Shown: positions 61,401 through 62,939, counted from the stretch's first letter. The stretch is DNA of 64,000 nucleotides from Apoderus coryli (GCA_911728435.2 OU452205.1:3214760-3278759); one strand, 5' to 3'. A program made the numbers and translations. Notes: generated by a model from the sequence alone, not told the origin.

Positions 61401-62939
61401 TTGCATAATTTGGCTAATATATTGAAAGATTATGCGGTAAATATGAGAAAAGCTGACGGAACTGAATATAAAGAAGCAACTGTAAAAACAATTTGGAATA
61501 CTACGAGTAGGCTACTCCAGGAAAAATACTTCAATGGCTTCAAAATTGTATTCGACCCGTTTACCAGTGTGATATTCAAAAATGCGCGAGATGCAAGAAA
61601 TGCAAAACGTAAAAGATTATAGCGGGATCCAAACAAACGAAAATGCAGTTCATCAAATTTGAGTTCAAGTGATTTGGCTGGAATCAATGGATTATGGGAT
61701 GAATGTACACCAGAAGGTTTACAATTTTTTTTTTACCATATTGTAGCTGTTGAGTTAGCTTGGCGAGGTGGTGAACCAGCTGATAGATTATTTCACGATT
61801 GAGAAAAATAATGATGAAACGCCAACCAACAGAATTGAATACAATCCAATATTCAGTCAAACATGCCAAGGAGGATCGAAAAGTTGTACAAATAGTAAGT
61901 GGCTTGTTCCAAATATTGCAAACGAAAGTGCATGCCCTGTTCGGTTATTCCATAAATTATTGTCCAAAAGGGGGAAAAATATTACTTCCAGTCGCCTATT
62001 CTTGAGACCAAATCGTTTCTGGAAATCCGAAAGTGACACATGGTTTGACAATATACCGGTAGGCAAGAACACAATTAATATGTGGATCAAATCATCCGGA
62101 CCAGGTAGTGGTTTGGACACTAAGTGTAAAAAGATATCCAATCATTCGAACAGATCAACTGCAGTTAGCCATTTGGCAAATAAAGGAATTCCTGAACAGC
62201 AATTAATAAAAATAACAGGACATATCAGCTCTAATTCAATTAATATTAACCAAGAACGCCATGGTGAAATAATCAACACCATGCGAGGAATTTCTTCAAC
62301 AGTGGAAATTAACAATCCGTCAACTTCAGCAAACTCTTCTTCCAATTTAACATTTACCAATTGAACTTTTCACAACTGTAGTTTTAAATAAAAATTAATA
62401 ATATTTGTTTGATTATTAAACGTCAGATTAACAATCAAATTTTGATATCTACAAAGTAAAAAATTATCTTATCGAATACTCCTCGGGCCTTGATAAATAC
62501 TCAAAATTTTGTCATAGAGAATCCTTCAAGCGAGTTGCTCAAGGATATATTATCAAGCAACACGCTTTCGGCATTCTCTATGACAAAATTATCTCGGTAT
62601 TATCAAGATCCTAGGGGTATTACTACTGATAGTCTTAATTAATAACGCAATAATATTCAGCTGCCTGAATTATTAATAAAATTTGAGAACTTACCAGTAT
62701 TTTTAAAATGTAAAGCTGTCAGAAGACCCTGAAACCATGATTCTGGTGGTCGGCTAAAACAATTTCGACAGATCCATCCTGAATTGTTACTTGTCCTCAG
62801 GAATTTCGAACATTTGTTTTTGCAAATTTTCTTGTTACATATAGAACACGTCACATAACTGGCACCATCCAGGACTTTGTCGACAGAACGGAGATTTGTA
62901 CTACAAATTTGACAGGTCCACTGGTCACGTGGCGTAGAT
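2994..62939 (-). CDS. Host gene span: Rab-effector-like protein with FYVE-type zinc finger, 12 visible coding exons
   Basis: Twelve minus-strand exons join with GT-AG borders and matching phases: 62695-62939, 60606-60782, 57219-57305, 41642-41826, 37521-37760, 33620-33814, 33286-33556, 33107-33224, 32952-33052, 29506-29626, 19212-19278 and 2994-4451. Together they total 3265 bp, about 1088 codons, with no stop. The N-terminal zinc finger has the eight-Cys spacing of rabphilin/Slp/Slac2 Rab-binding domains, followed by a W-F pair as in those families. The remainder is acidic, Ser-rich and probably disordered. Family knowledge suggests a membrane-traffic adaptor that binds a Rab such as Rab27. 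I infer an insect bitesize (btsz)/synaptotagmin-like or MyRIP-like gene. C2 domains, if present, would lie below position 2994. The start codon lies beyond 62939. Confidence 0.75.
4690..5310 (-). pseudogene. Decayed mariner transposase relic
   Basis: Reading the minus strand across frames gives VHYDYLAPEPSINTEYYL, then GNAPSTTALVLLENFAKNK, then ESIEIELKKVFVAIPEEDF. These correspond in order to the VHxE/D-FLPPG...EYY, HDNAPxHTA and C-terminal segments of mariner transposases. Stops and frameshifts are frequent. TIRs were not found. Confidence 0.6.
5320..5880. other. No gene seen
   Basis: AT-rich intronic DNA with no long ORF and no repeat recognised by eye. Confidence 0.4.
5888..6330 (+). mobile_element. 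5'-truncated LINE: ORF2 C-terminus and 3' UTR
   Basis: An open frame to 6166 reads YNYSTRNRDNIYIDKYNL, then a FRKSP...G..VFNKIP segment and KRKLRDFLSDKYYYSLSEFF. This is the end of a Jockey/CR1-type ORF2. A UTR follows, ending gtgtaaataaataaataaat. The 5' part is missing. Confidence 0.65.
6810..6892 (+). pseudogene. THAP-domain first exon (P-like, second family)
   Basis: MICAAKNCRNKYYNCNLSLF then SFLMDSKR, with donor AG|gtaaga. An upstream in-frame ATG at 6789 would add seven residues. The Cys pair and the hydrophobic/basic end fit the N-terminal half of a THAP finger. The AG leftover joins the exon at 7551 to give Arg. Confidence 0.55.
7551..7755 (+). pseudogene. Terminal exon of P-like transposase
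   Basis: Acceptor tttttttctttag precedes a 205-bp exon ending in TAG. It reads AEQYISKLENIFQNNFENCL, then TFEHPCSNFQKKI and YVKVILYIKINQ. The F.H.C..F..K and V/I-K-x-x-Y-I-K pattern resembles the C-terminus of THAP9/P-type transposases. The join from 6892 is in frame, so a short internally deleted product is possible. Confidence 0.5.
8085..8205 (+). pseudogene. Possible THAP second-half fragment
   Basis: One frame reads KLNFYSKGYFYCIYAVLCVE then HFETSKNN. The C-x-E-H-F motif is the second zinc-ligand half of a THAP finger. It lies outside the TIRs of the preceding element. Very short, so tentative. Confidence 0.3.
8438..8755 (+). pseudogene. PIF/Harbinger-like transposase N-terminal fragment
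   Basis: The 105-residue frame contains RSREDCLSHLRFEKLDIPRL then AEALRI. This resembles the N-terminal segment before the DDE domain of Harbinger-type transposases (a hydrophobic F-x-K-x-D-I-x-x-L motif). The catalytic domain is absent: the frame becomes unrelated after about residue 80 and stops. Confidence 0.4.
8760..9795. other. No gene seen; short repeats only
   Basis: Non-coding. A 10-bp sequence aaacctaggt occurs at about 9110 and 9185. A caccctgtat tip (minus orientation of the CAGGGTG type) lies at about 9603. No complete element could be delimited. Confidence 0.4.
9799..10987 (-). mobile_element. Mariner-like (IS630/Tc1 superfamily) transposon, broken transposase
   Basis: The left tip CAGGGTGCGGCAACATAACT and the inverted right tip (GTGCGGCATCATAACTTCCT) border the element, with TA at both edges. 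The minus strand encodes VRRILHDDLHYHPYKLAIVQ (HTH part, 10467-10655) and DWFQQDGATAHTSRVSMAVL then REHFRGCL (catalytic part, 10050-10358). Frames are shifted between these blocks, so the copy is dead. Confidence 0.75.
11080..11980. other. Mostly featureless; one small dispersed repeat
   Basis: The segment at 11260-11330 (caatatcgaaattaaattac then agtcagtggc) also occurs at 42328-42400. No coding sequence is seen. Confidence 0.4.
11990..13377 (+). mobile_element. 5'-truncated Jockey/CR1-like LINE with frameshift
   Basis: The RT core has YSDFRKAFDRIDH, SGVPQGSNLGPLLFNIFIND and AYADDLKIF (ORF 11993-12508). The C-terminal part continues in another frame at 12596-13156 (RARLEYCSIVWNPLYQCHA, then RFVKYL). 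The 3' UTR ends gaaaataaagagctttatta plus a (TTA)n run. The element is inactive because of truncation and frameshift. Confidence 0.8.
13505..14095 (-). mobile_element. R2/R4-like non-LTR retrotransposon 3' remnant: CCHC motif and restriction-like endonuclease
   Basis: The minus frame reads ETCRMCGAVSESIKHLTSGC, a CCHC-type knuckle. It is followed by HNRPDIVVIDKKGKLGYIVD, the RPD...D core of the C-terminal PD-(D/E)XK-like endonuclease found in R2/R4-group elements. Upstream QDQCVKTRAYRKRILNESLD also fits that group. The RT domain is missing. The frame is open from about 14070 to 13515. Confidence 0.65.
14100..14660. other. No gene seen
   Basis: AT-rich, with A/T runs. No ORF or repeat was recognised. 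Confidence 0.4.
14673..15790. mobile_element. Element with two 481-bp tandem units between inverted flanks
   Basis: Units start at about 14811 and 15292 and are highly similar through about 15755. The flanks tttctacgactgtctttaaa (about 14677) and its inverse (aagctttaaaacagtcgtag, about 15767) face each other. No ORF is seen. The architecture resembles non-autonomous elements with internal tandem repeats, such as some Helentron-type elements, but the superfamily is not established. Confidence 0.5.
14811..15760. repeat. Tandem duplication, period about 481 bp, two copies
   Basis: Long blocks recur at the same spacing, for example ctatatgcagacccttactt, gaatagatgtccgatg and cctcctgc..taaatattg. 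Differences are scattered substitutions and a variable TA run. Confidence 0.85.
15792..15921. repeat. Long hairpin (130 bp)
   Basis: The left arm gcacatgaaatgaccatttc...tactcgtatgatttgcagca pairs with the right arm tgctgcaaacgatcatactc...gtcatttcatgttcgttgc around the loop near ctcgcctacggctca. The stem is over 50 bp with few mismatches. No coding sequence is seen. Confidence 0.8.
15925..16500. other. No gene seen
   Basis: Non-coding intronic DNA. No repeat was identified before the hairpin at 16507. Confidence 0.4.
16507..16573. repeat. Hairpin repeat, copy 1
   Basis: The stem aacgaagtttttcaggac / gtcctaaaaaacttcattt has a loop of about 30 nt. The hairpin and its left flank (tatttttgtt..aagtacctaaaa) recur at 56980-57080. 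Confidence 0.7.
17632..17693 (+). pseudogene. THAP domain exon 1 of the long-TIR element
   Basis: MRCIVLWCKNEGLIPGIKYF, then donor CA|gtaagt. C3 and C8 give the N-terminal zinc half (C-x4-C). The next exon starts at 17770 after catttttag. Confidence 0.6.
17770..17981 (+). pseudogene. THAP domain exon 2, frameshifted
   Basis: Joined to exon 1, the frame reads HLTKKRHDVWMRALGS and stops. The conserved Trp of THAP is there. The adjacent frame then continues WDPSTGNLCDVNVICSSKHF, with LVPDAVPKLLLK further on, the C-x-x-H and A-V-P parts of THAP. A single-base shift near 17812 breaks the gene. Confidence 0.6.
18095..18337 (+). pseudogene. Possible downstream exon of the THAP gene with a perfect palindrome
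   Basis: Acceptor-like aacttaattatag precedes ILHEIAENTSSTNHVLSQNT then IASSTDDMEVVYMDTENICE. The frame crosses a perfect inverted repeat at 18253-18280. No domain is recognised. It lies inside the same TIRs. Confidence 0.35.
18253..18280. repeat. Perfect 13-bp inverted repeat
   Basis: TTCAAAGAAGGGG, then TG, then CCCCTTCTTTGAA. There are no mismatches, and the GC content of the stem centre is unusual for its surroundings. Confidence 0.9.
18765..19210. other. No gene seen apart from host exon 11 at its end
   Basis: Intronic AT-rich DNA. No repeat was recognised. Confidence 0.4.
19212..19278 (-). CDS. Host exon 11 (micro-exon)
   Basis: The 67-bp exon lies between acceptor tttttctttcag and donor GAG|gtaagt. 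It enters in phase 2 and ends in phase 0, the only phase that joins exon 12. It encodes FGSDYYARLASSPSGGKAKS then SE. Without it, exons 10 and 12 cannot be joined in frame, so phase strongly supports it. Confidence 0.7.
19385..20412 (-). mobile_element. 5'-truncated Jockey/CR1-like LINE, frameshifted
   Basis: The minus strand starts at SCGVPQGS (20410), then LGPLLFLIFINDLPLHL and TLFADDSTIV (19995-20384). The C-terminal blocks (SIWGHSCHASLVFAIQRRVV at 19717-19998 and YMRLGRSRNSVNYYGPTCYN at 19551-19751) follow in shifted frames. Truncation and frameshifts inactivate it. Confidence 0.75.
20413..20625. repeat. Direct repeat pair (about 50 bp)
   Basis: tatattttaaataattgttt, then tgactttttt..tcg.taaaggaattaaa, occurs at 20413-20465 and 20576-20625. 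The first copy abuts the 5' truncation point of the LINE. Confidence 0.7.
20643..20741. repeat. Nested hairpin (99 bp)
   Basis: The outer stem gggaaaaa...ttttagctc pairs with gagctaaa...tttttccc. The inner stem ttgtctccc pairs with gggagacaa around gacgcgcagagga. It is GC-richer than its surroundings. Confidence 0.75.
20745..21640. other. No gene established
   Basis: Minus-strand frames at 20835-21026 and 21245-21297 look protein-like and have splice-like borders, but their phases do not join. Otherwise AT-rich DNA. Confidence 0.35.
21684..21722 (-). ncRNA. Minimal hammerhead ribozyme core (HHR-2)
   Basis: The minus strand reads CACT-CTGAGGA-T, then a 15-nt stem-loop II, GAAA, CGTT and AGTG. 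Stem I (CACT/AGTG) pairs perfectly. Stem II has one mismatch. The cleavage triplet would be GUU, which is less favourable than GUC. One extra nucleotide follows the CUGANGA box, as in the other copies here. No Penelope ORF is adjacent. Confidence 0.6.
21795..23570. mobile_element. Foldback family A, copy 1, with a LINE in the loop
   Basis: The left arm (about 21810-22200) is the reverse complement of the right arm (about 23150-23560). Shared blocks include gatacagggtgttaaagatg (left arm; decayed on the right), cgggtaaacggggggaccc and ataaagttttctacataaaa. The loop is filled by a LINE (22200-23110). Other copies lie at 33865-35020 and 48868-51340. No transposase is seen. Confidence 0.75.
22200..23110 (-). 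mobile_element. 5'-truncated LINE, ORF2 C-terminus intact to stop
   Basis: The open frame 22332-23102 starts after the RT core and contains LVFLFRVTKDFSDIECVTNL, SKLEYASIIWSPIYQSHAGH and RKFLKYLAFKIDGRFPCRGF. The 3' UTR ends cctgttagacaataaagaat plus a (TTA)n run. It is inserted in the loop of foldback A copy 1. Confidence 0.75.
23870..24770 (-). mobile_element. Penelope-like element 3' part: GIY-YIG endonuclease and HHR
   Basis: The minus strand encodes DCNKVYIGQISRYLGTRIKE then HQVNIRHQ...KSGLTEHV, the VYIG...R..EH core of a Penelope-type GIY-YIG nuclease. After a stop the frame continues NYKKRLLKEMI. The RT domain is not present. A hammerhead core (23926-23964) lies downstream on the same strand, where Penelope elements carry it in their terminal repeats. 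Confidence 0.7.
23926..23964 (-). ncRNA. Minimal hammerhead ribozyme core (HHR-1, in Penelope-like element)
   Basis: The minus strand reads TGTC-CTGAGGA-T, stem-loop II GACTT-AATAG-AAGTC, GAAA, CGTC and GACA. Stem I (TGTC/GACA) and stem II are perfect, and the cleavage triplet is GUC. The one-base-pair stem III (A-CG-U) fits the minimalist Penelope-type variant, which is thought to act as a dimer. Confidence 0.75.
24965..25560. other. No gene seen
   Basis: AT-rich intronic DNA without repeat or ORF signals. Confidence 0.4.
25565..27315 (+). mobile_element. 5'-truncated Jockey/CR1-like LINE with most of RT
   Basis: ORF 25572-26480 has SIIIPLHKDEASNYRLIALL, FCDFSKAFDCVSH, CGVPQDSVLGPILFLLFIND and LFADDTSF. 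The ORF shifts at about 26477 (KFLGLVVDSSLKWKLHIDAL) and again near 26790. The usual Gly of the PQG motif is Asp. The 3' UTR runs to about 27315. Frameshifts make it inactive. Confidence 0.8.
27340..27690 (-). mobile_element. RTE-like retrotransposon C-terminal tail
   Basis: The minus frame reads LGISRLDRKTNEEVKRVMGI then ERKQLTWYGHVHRMENSRLP KKA, the tail often found at the end of RTE-type ORFs. It directly abuts the truncated mariner at 27690. Confidence 0.55.
27690..28345 (-). pseudogene. Mariner-like transposase N-terminal half containing an inverted duplication
   Basis: The minus strand gives MNRLTPEQRFQIVQIYLENH (start 28289), then NRHRTQELNMCSSTLWKILR, KDLGLRAYKIQLVQQLKPKD, and finally FSDESHFCLNGYVNKQNCRI with the first catalytic Asp. 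The remaining catalytic part is missing. The HTH-distal segment is duplicated head to head (27806-27969). Confidence 0.75.
27806..27969. repeat. Near-perfect 77-bp hairpin
   Basis: Arms 27806-27882 and 27893-27969 differ at two positions and enclose a 10-nt loop (acttgttttg). Both arms are the same piece of mariner coding sequence. Confidence 0.92.
28350..29300. other. No gene seen; two CAGGG-type tips
   Basis: tacagggtagctcatt at 28618 and tacagggtagttcac at 28722 resemble the tips of other elements here, but no inverted partners were found. The rest is AT-rich. Confidence 0.4.
29305..29395 (+). repeat. tRNA-like (SINE head) fragment
   Basis: An A-box-like tgccacggtagtgc and a B-box-like ggatcgaatcc within gtaggatcgaatcccac are followed by a T run. 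No acceptor stem can be formed with the 3' side, so it is a relic and not a tRNA gene. Confidence 0.35.
29506..29626 (-). CDS. Host exon 10
   Basis: The 121-bp exon has acceptor cctgtttgtttag and donor TT|gtaagt, entering in phase 1 and leaving in phase 2. It encodes GQYSKREKEKWNHAVEMKHN, then NPYTAENIEKRVKRSSSAAG. This is the most conserved-looking segment of the tail: basic, helical and Trp-containing. It may be a protein-binding motif. Confidence 0.72.
30256..31215 (-). mobile_element. Tc1-like transposon, truncated
   Basis: One TIR, CACTGCTCAAAAAAAATTAA, lies at 30256 next to TA. The minus strand encodes FLFMQDNARPHTAA and DVNPIEPLWDILDRR (30543-30911), the second and third catalytic regions of a DD34E transposase. 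Upstream WRPVLFTDASRFHLTRCDDR carries the first Asp. The other TIR and the N-terminus are missing, and the frame is broken near 30910. Confidence 0.8.
31220..31870. other. No gene seen
   Basis: Non-coding sequence between the Tc1 relic and the LTR-like block. No repeat was identified. Confidence 0.4.
31873..32830 (+). mobile_element. LTR-like block with polyA signal and primer-binding-site-like end
   Basis: It begins TGTAACGAAG. aataaatgaa lies at 32681 and tttaca at 32793. TGGCGCCCGAGAAG at 32815 resembles a tRNA-Lys-type primer binding site, although it lies 16 nt past the TTTACA end. GC content and CpG are far above the surroundings. No internal ORFs follow, so this would be a solo or remnant LTR. 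Strand and exact borders are uncertain. Confidence 0.5.
32131..32510 (+). repeat. GC-rich minisatellite, alternating 62-88-bp units
   Basis: The motif gccctgcgtaggcggac (or close variants) starts at 32140, 32203, 32291, 32353, 32424 and 32487. Alternate units share agc...acatctcacccctgct and gggagccc...cacc, giving a higher-order period of 134-150 bp. Confidence 0.85.
32952..33052 (-). CDS. Host exon 9
   Basis: The 101-bp exon lies after acceptor ttttttcag and enters in phase 2. Two donors overlap, gtaggt at 32955 and gtatgt at 32951. The second is chosen because its phase-1 end joins exon 10 as a Gly codon. It encodes a Ser-rich patch (RKSSSSQSENFEK). It sits about 120 bp from an LTR-like block at 31873-32830. 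Confidence 0.7.
33107..33224 (-). CDS. Host exon 8
   Basis: The 118-bp exon lies between acceptor catttttag and donor CG|gtaagt, entering in phase 1 and leaving in phase 2. It encodes EYTEKYGTLPKTIIKTPEPMRR, basic and Pro-containing. A second AG two bases downstream would break the frame, so the first AG was chosen. Confidence 0.72.
33286..33556 (-). CDS. Host exon 7
   Basis: The 271-bp exon has acceptor atgcttatag and donor G|gtatgt, entering in phase 0 and leaving in phase 1. The peptide begins VFIGDKEADETSDLSDG and later has GDVEDSGSSSDSGVKDF, a strongly acidic, Ser-rich tract with likely CK2-type sites. It lies only 63 bp from exon 6. Confidence 0.75.
33620..33814 (-). CDS. Host exon 6
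   Basis: The 195-bp exon is phase 0, with acceptor ttctttttcag and a weak donor AAG|gtaaaa. An acidic Asp/Glu run is followed by NWYMRKRQFGG and a Pro/Val-rich patch (SPVPVPMLVPKP). That contrast looks like a conserved linear motif, but I cannot name the partner. Confidence 0.75.
34315..34548. mobile_element. Penelope-type inverted HHR element with 14-bp target duplication
   Basis: ctatttcaataatt occurs exactly at 34301-34314 and 34549-34562. Between them lie about 100-bp inverted arms (ataatggtggattcttaggg against its complement) preceded by about 28 unpaired nucleotides. The right arm has an intact hammerhead core. The left has lost stem II. No ORF is seen. Inverted terminal repeats with a short extension are known for Penelope copies. 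Confidence 0.7.
34449..34487 (+). ncRNA. Minimal hammerhead ribozyme core (HHR-3)
   Basis: AGC-CTGAAGA-A, stem-loop II GCCA-GTAAATATA-TGGC, GAAA, CGTC and GCT. Stems I and II pair and the triplet is GUC. It has the same 39-nt plan as the other four copies. Confidence 0.7.
35140..36340 (+). mobile_element. Old, decayed Jockey-like LINE
   Basis: Across frames it reads LKTKKTPGPDRISNRAAKQL, then RWKKAEVVMIPK and QNYSLVN (RT start), and much later GKGQAAINELLLLLSVESRF (post-RT). Stops and frameshifts are numerous. Compared with the open copies at 42966 and 58317 it is much older. Confidence 0.6.
35675..35818 (+). repeat. Two copies of a short hairpin-containing repeat
   Basis: gcccttcgggcatcatcaaa occurs at 35680, and a near copy (gtccttcgggcatcatcaaa) about 110 bp later. 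In the first copy gatgcccttcgggcatc is a perfect 7-bp stem with a triloop. Confidence 0.7.
36403..37325 (+). mobile_element. P-like DNA transposon copy 2 (THAP), non-autonomous
   Basis: The left end CACAGTATAATAAATAATAC matches copy 1 (1346). The right end is tgcgaacgtggagacggaat then gctgt. The flanks actttaac and gctttaac give a 7-of-8 match. The right TIR lacks the outer 15 bp present in copy 1. It is inserted at the end of the decayed LINE. Confidence 0.65.
36691..36791 (+). pseudogene. THAP-domain first exon (P-like copy 2)
   Basis: MNNHGGHVCVAKCCPNKRYT then CSKHFFRFPKDPVR, donor AG|gtgagt. It is 101 bp, like copy 1, and differs by a few residues. No later exon is present before the right end. 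Confidence 0.6.
37521..37760 (-). CDS. Host exon 5
   Basis: The 240-bp exon is phase 0 in and out, with acceptor gacaattag and donor ACG|gtgagt. It encodes a Ser/Asn-rich stretch, then NKEYFFGEETLDSKW and a Ser/Asp/Trp segment (SSLEDWIPSDSS). The composition suggests a disordered scaffold with short linear motifs. Confidence 0.75.
37940..39740. repeat. Degenerate tandem-type repeat split by an insertion
   Basis: Units of about 110 bp share tttttga-cccctttt, actatttacgaacgcctatg, cattttataggtatattcta and atttcgaataagttta. The blocks 37990-38390 and 39420-39780 are long copies of each other. The mariner derivative at 38744-39411 separates them. Confidence 0.7.
38744..39411 (+). mobile_element. 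Mariner-type deletion derivative with about 130-bp TIRs
   Basis: TIRs start CAGGGTGTTTGGAAGGTCAA and, inverted, CAGGGTGTTTGGAAAGTCGA, flanked by TA. Inside, the plus strand reads IVSRNHLIRKIREAFQVMQQ then ACIRNNVSHFEHQ and a stop. This is the usual C-terminal end of mariner-like transposases (N..HFEH). The rest of the gene is deleted. Confidence 0.75.
39842..39861 (+). repeat. (CAGA)n microsatellite
   Basis: Five tandem cagacaga-type units follow gcgctttcgagaata, as is common at the ends of insect retroposons. Confidence 0.85.
39884..40093 (+). pseudogene. Mariner transposase helix-turn-helix fragment
   Basis: KDRKLKVYELADIGKISDGS then VFTILQEHLSMRKL match the second HTH of mariner transposases (ELA..GIS.GS...IL.EHL.MRK). 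The frame then becomes unrelated and stops. Confidence 0.65.
40185..40998 (+). mobile_element. 5'-truncated LINE, ORF2 C-terminus and 3' end
   Basis: DRNRIQKLQNSCLRLVFGIR and NMQQRRHLHLSVRYFSIIRY are post-RT segments. After a frameshift near 40557 it continues FSYNVTKCINSWPKELREAK. The 3' end is caataaaagtactttattat plus (TTA)n. Confidence 0.7.
41048..41640. other. No gene seen; one element tip
   Basis: tacagggtgtggctattttc at 41419 resembles other CAGGGTG tips, but no inverted partner was found. Confidence 0.4.
41642..41826 (-). CDS. Host exon 4
   Basis: The 185-bp exon lies between acceptor attctgtttcag and donor AAA|gtaagt, entering in phase 1 and leaving in phase 0. The peptide contains TTLKQIIGRLLKDSVNLP and TYEDLLATAIINK, two likely amphipathic helices. 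No known domain is recognised. Confidence 0.7.
41830..42845. other. No gene seen; fragmentary repeats
   Basis: tacagggtgttacggaaag at 42304 is followed by the short repeat shared with 11260. acaccctgtataatt lies at 42801. No coding frames were recognised. Confidence 0.4.
42850..44800 (-). mobile_element. CR1/L2-group LINE with a 485-codon open RT frame
   Basis: ORF 42966-44423 carries AVVIPIFKKGDKFAAENYRP, YLDFEKAFDRVPF, SGVPQGSVLGPLLFLAYISD (from residue 183) and SFFADDIKLF (residues 213-221). The C-terminal LYKSYVRPLLEYANSVWSPY block and the tail are complete. The upstream part (FSLKAKTTGEPIARPIDIAN, 44462-44794) is in another frame. The RT lacks about 9 residues between NYRPI and MEKVI that related enzymes have. 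The 3' end is an (AAT)n run at about 42860. Confidence 0.85.
44805..45535. other. No gene seen
   Basis: AT-rich. tacagggtgtccagtaaaat at 45222 and atacaatgtgtccacgaata at 45371 are tip-like. The second matches the end of foldback family B. Confidence 0.4.
45540..46140 (-). mobile_element. LINE RT fragment
   Basis: An open minus frame 45543-46140 contains LTAFADDISFIV and FLGVRMDSGLTWKLHCERVV, ending with a YYAQVESRLRYGVFLWGDST block. It is cut at the 5' side exactly where foldback B begins (46142). The frame running on into that repeat is chance. Confidence 0.7.
46142..46590. mobile_element. Foldback family B, copy 1
   Basis: The arm acttttttatttgtcgattt ... cagggtata is answered by taccctgta ... 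aaatctacaaatacaaaagt. The centre is AT-rich. Related copies follow in tandem (46600-47085) and at 57515-60245. No ORF of its own. Confidence 0.7.
46600..47085. mobile_element. Foldback family B, copy 2 (tandem to copy 1)
   Basis: It begins gtgtccacggattttggaag and ends cttccaaacactatccgtgg then acac. Only about 10 bp separate it from copy 1, in which the tip aatgtgtcc is repeated. Confidence 0.75.
47130..47580. other. Unidentified GC-richer block
   Basis: The composition is clearly richer in G+C than the flanks, and the block contains several short hairpins. No ORF or family is recognised. It could be the untranslated part of a retroelement. Confidence 0.35.
47585..48735. other. No gene seen
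   Basis: AT-rich intronic DNA without identified repeats. Confidence 0.4.
48740..48866 (+). mobile_element. LINE RT N-terminal snippet
   Basis: VKVVPIFNKDEI is followed after a frameshift by NYRGISVLSVFSKILENAFY. These are the first two conserved RT blocks. The fragment stops at the TA where foldback A copy 3 is inserted. Confidence 0.6.
50386..50424 (-). ncRNA. Minimal hammerhead ribozyme core (HHR-5)
   Basis: The minus strand reads GCCA-CTGATGA-T, stem-loop II GGAC-GTGTA-GTCC, GAAA, CATGTC and TGGC. Stem I and stem II are perfect. Stem III has two base pairs (AC/GU). The triplet is GUC. Confidence 0.75.
50786..50824 (+). ncRNA. Minimal hammerhead ribozyme core (HHR-4)
   Basis: Identical in its 39-nt core to the minus-strand copy at 50386-50424, in the opposite arm. 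All conserved core nucleotides are present. Confidence 0.75.
51345..53530. other. No gene seen
   Basis: Non-coding sequence. cgctagggggcgtaatag at 52147 and cgctagatggcgatattt at 52457 may be ends of an unresolved small element. Confidence 0.35.
53533..56380. mobile_element. Candidate TIR element of about 2.85 kb, class unknown
   Basis: gtgtggcaaacgaatctgta then acagcg at about 53537 is the inverse of cgctattacagatccgtttg then ccacac at about 56352-56377 (24 of 26 positions). The interior is AT-rich. A plus-strand acidic peptide QDDDSETDDNDDG ends at about 56140. No transposase is identified. Confidence 0.45.
56385..56975. other. No gene seen
   Basis: AT-rich, no recognised repeats or coding sequence. 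Confidence 0.4.
57003..57077. repeat. Hairpin repeat, copy 2
   Basis: aaatgaagtttttcaggacg pairs with gagtcctgaaagacttcatt. The hairpin and its upstream flank match 16480-16573. Confidence 0.75.
57219..57305 (-). CDS. Host exon 3
   Basis: The 87-bp exon lies between acceptor aattatttcag and donor A|gtaagt, phase 1 in and out. It encodes YDDIFSRYHDDISNALTDLG and a short Ser-rich tail. Its only support is open frame, phase match and good splice sites. It is isolated by a 15.4 kb intron on one side. Confidence 0.65.
57515..57965. mobile_element. Foldback family B, copy 3
   Basis: It begins gatagagtttggaacaggaa and ends gctcttccaaactctatctg then tggac. The inner arms carry atacagggtatatcaaaaat and its complement. 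It is adjacent to copy 4. Confidence 0.75.
57968..60245. mobile_element. Foldback family B, copy 4, split by a LINE
   Basis: The left part (57968-58180) stops in cagggtata. The right part (59905-60245) resumes tatcaaaaataatattttta and ends aaactctatccgtggac. The left part has an extra repeat of its inner segment (58075-58165). Confidence 0.7.
58180..59908 (+). mobile_element. Young 5'-truncated Jockey-like LINE with open RT frame
   Basis: ORF 58317-59498 (393 codons) carries IFVDLKRAFDTVNH, CGVPQGTVLGPLLFNIYLND and SFADDTAVLYSD, then the full C-terminus. Upstream ISLITNFAKVFEKILKSRI is in another frame with a stop. The 3' end is gtgaataaatattattatta. The insertion splits foldback B copy 4 at a tata sequence. 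It lacks the endonuclease and ORF1. Confidence 0.85.
60250..60600. other. No gene seen before host exon 2
   Basis: Non-coding. caccctgtatag at 60528 is another CAGGGTG-type tip in minus orientation. Confidence 0.4.
60606..60782 (-). CDS. Host exon 2
   Basis: The acceptor tttattatag and the donor T|gtaagt bound 177 bp, phase 1 in and out. The leftover G of the previous exon plus AA restores a Glu codon. The peptide is charged and probably helical, with a KKEKEQVRDFIERLV segment, as expected for the helix after the zinc finger. The encoded segment has no recognised fold. Confidence 0.75.
60930..61045 (+). pseudogene. Mariner transposase catalytic fragment
   Basis: The plus strand reads PYILYSPHLSPCDSLSF, a stop, then KMKAEEI. 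This is the YSPDL.PCDFFLFP-K-K block containing the last catalytic Asp of mariner enzymes. Short and broken. Confidence 0.5.
61240..62364 (+). pseudogene. Crypton-like tyrosine recombinase, broken
   Basis: The N-terminal core-binding part reads KKYVWKIFLEFCATREYELN and DYAVNMRKADGTEYKEATVK. The catalytic part has ELAWRGGEPADRLF (box-I Arg, about 61750-61790), SNHSNRSTAVSHLANKGIPE (H-x-x-R, about 62135-62195) and KITGHISSNSI. Stops at 61621 and 61800 and a frameshift interrupt it. The nucleophile position after SI reads Asn, not Tyr. In family terms it integrates DNA by tyrosine recombination. It lies between host exons 1 and 2. Confidence 0.7.
62475..62621. repeat. Nested hairpin (147 bp)
   Basis: The middle stem aattttgtcatagagaat pairs with attctctatgacaaaatt without mismatch. 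The outer stem aatactcctcgg...cttgataa pairs with ttatcaag..cctaggggtatt. Inside is a further weak stem (caagcgagttgctcaagg). Confidence 0.8.
62695..62939 (-). CDS. Host exon 1 of 12 visible: FYVE-type Rab-effector zinc finger
   Basis: The acceptor ttttctactag and the donor G|gtaagt bound 245 bp. The exon enters and leaves in phase 1. Cysteines fall at exon residues 9, 12, 31, 34, 39, 43, 57 and 60, giving CxxC-x18-CxxC-x4-C-x3-C-x13-CxxC, with W55 before the last pair. ESWFQGLL follows, matching the W-F motif found after this finger in rabphilin and Slp/Slac2 proteins. The usual preceding helix is not in this exon and must lie upstream, outside the window. Confidence 0.8.
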
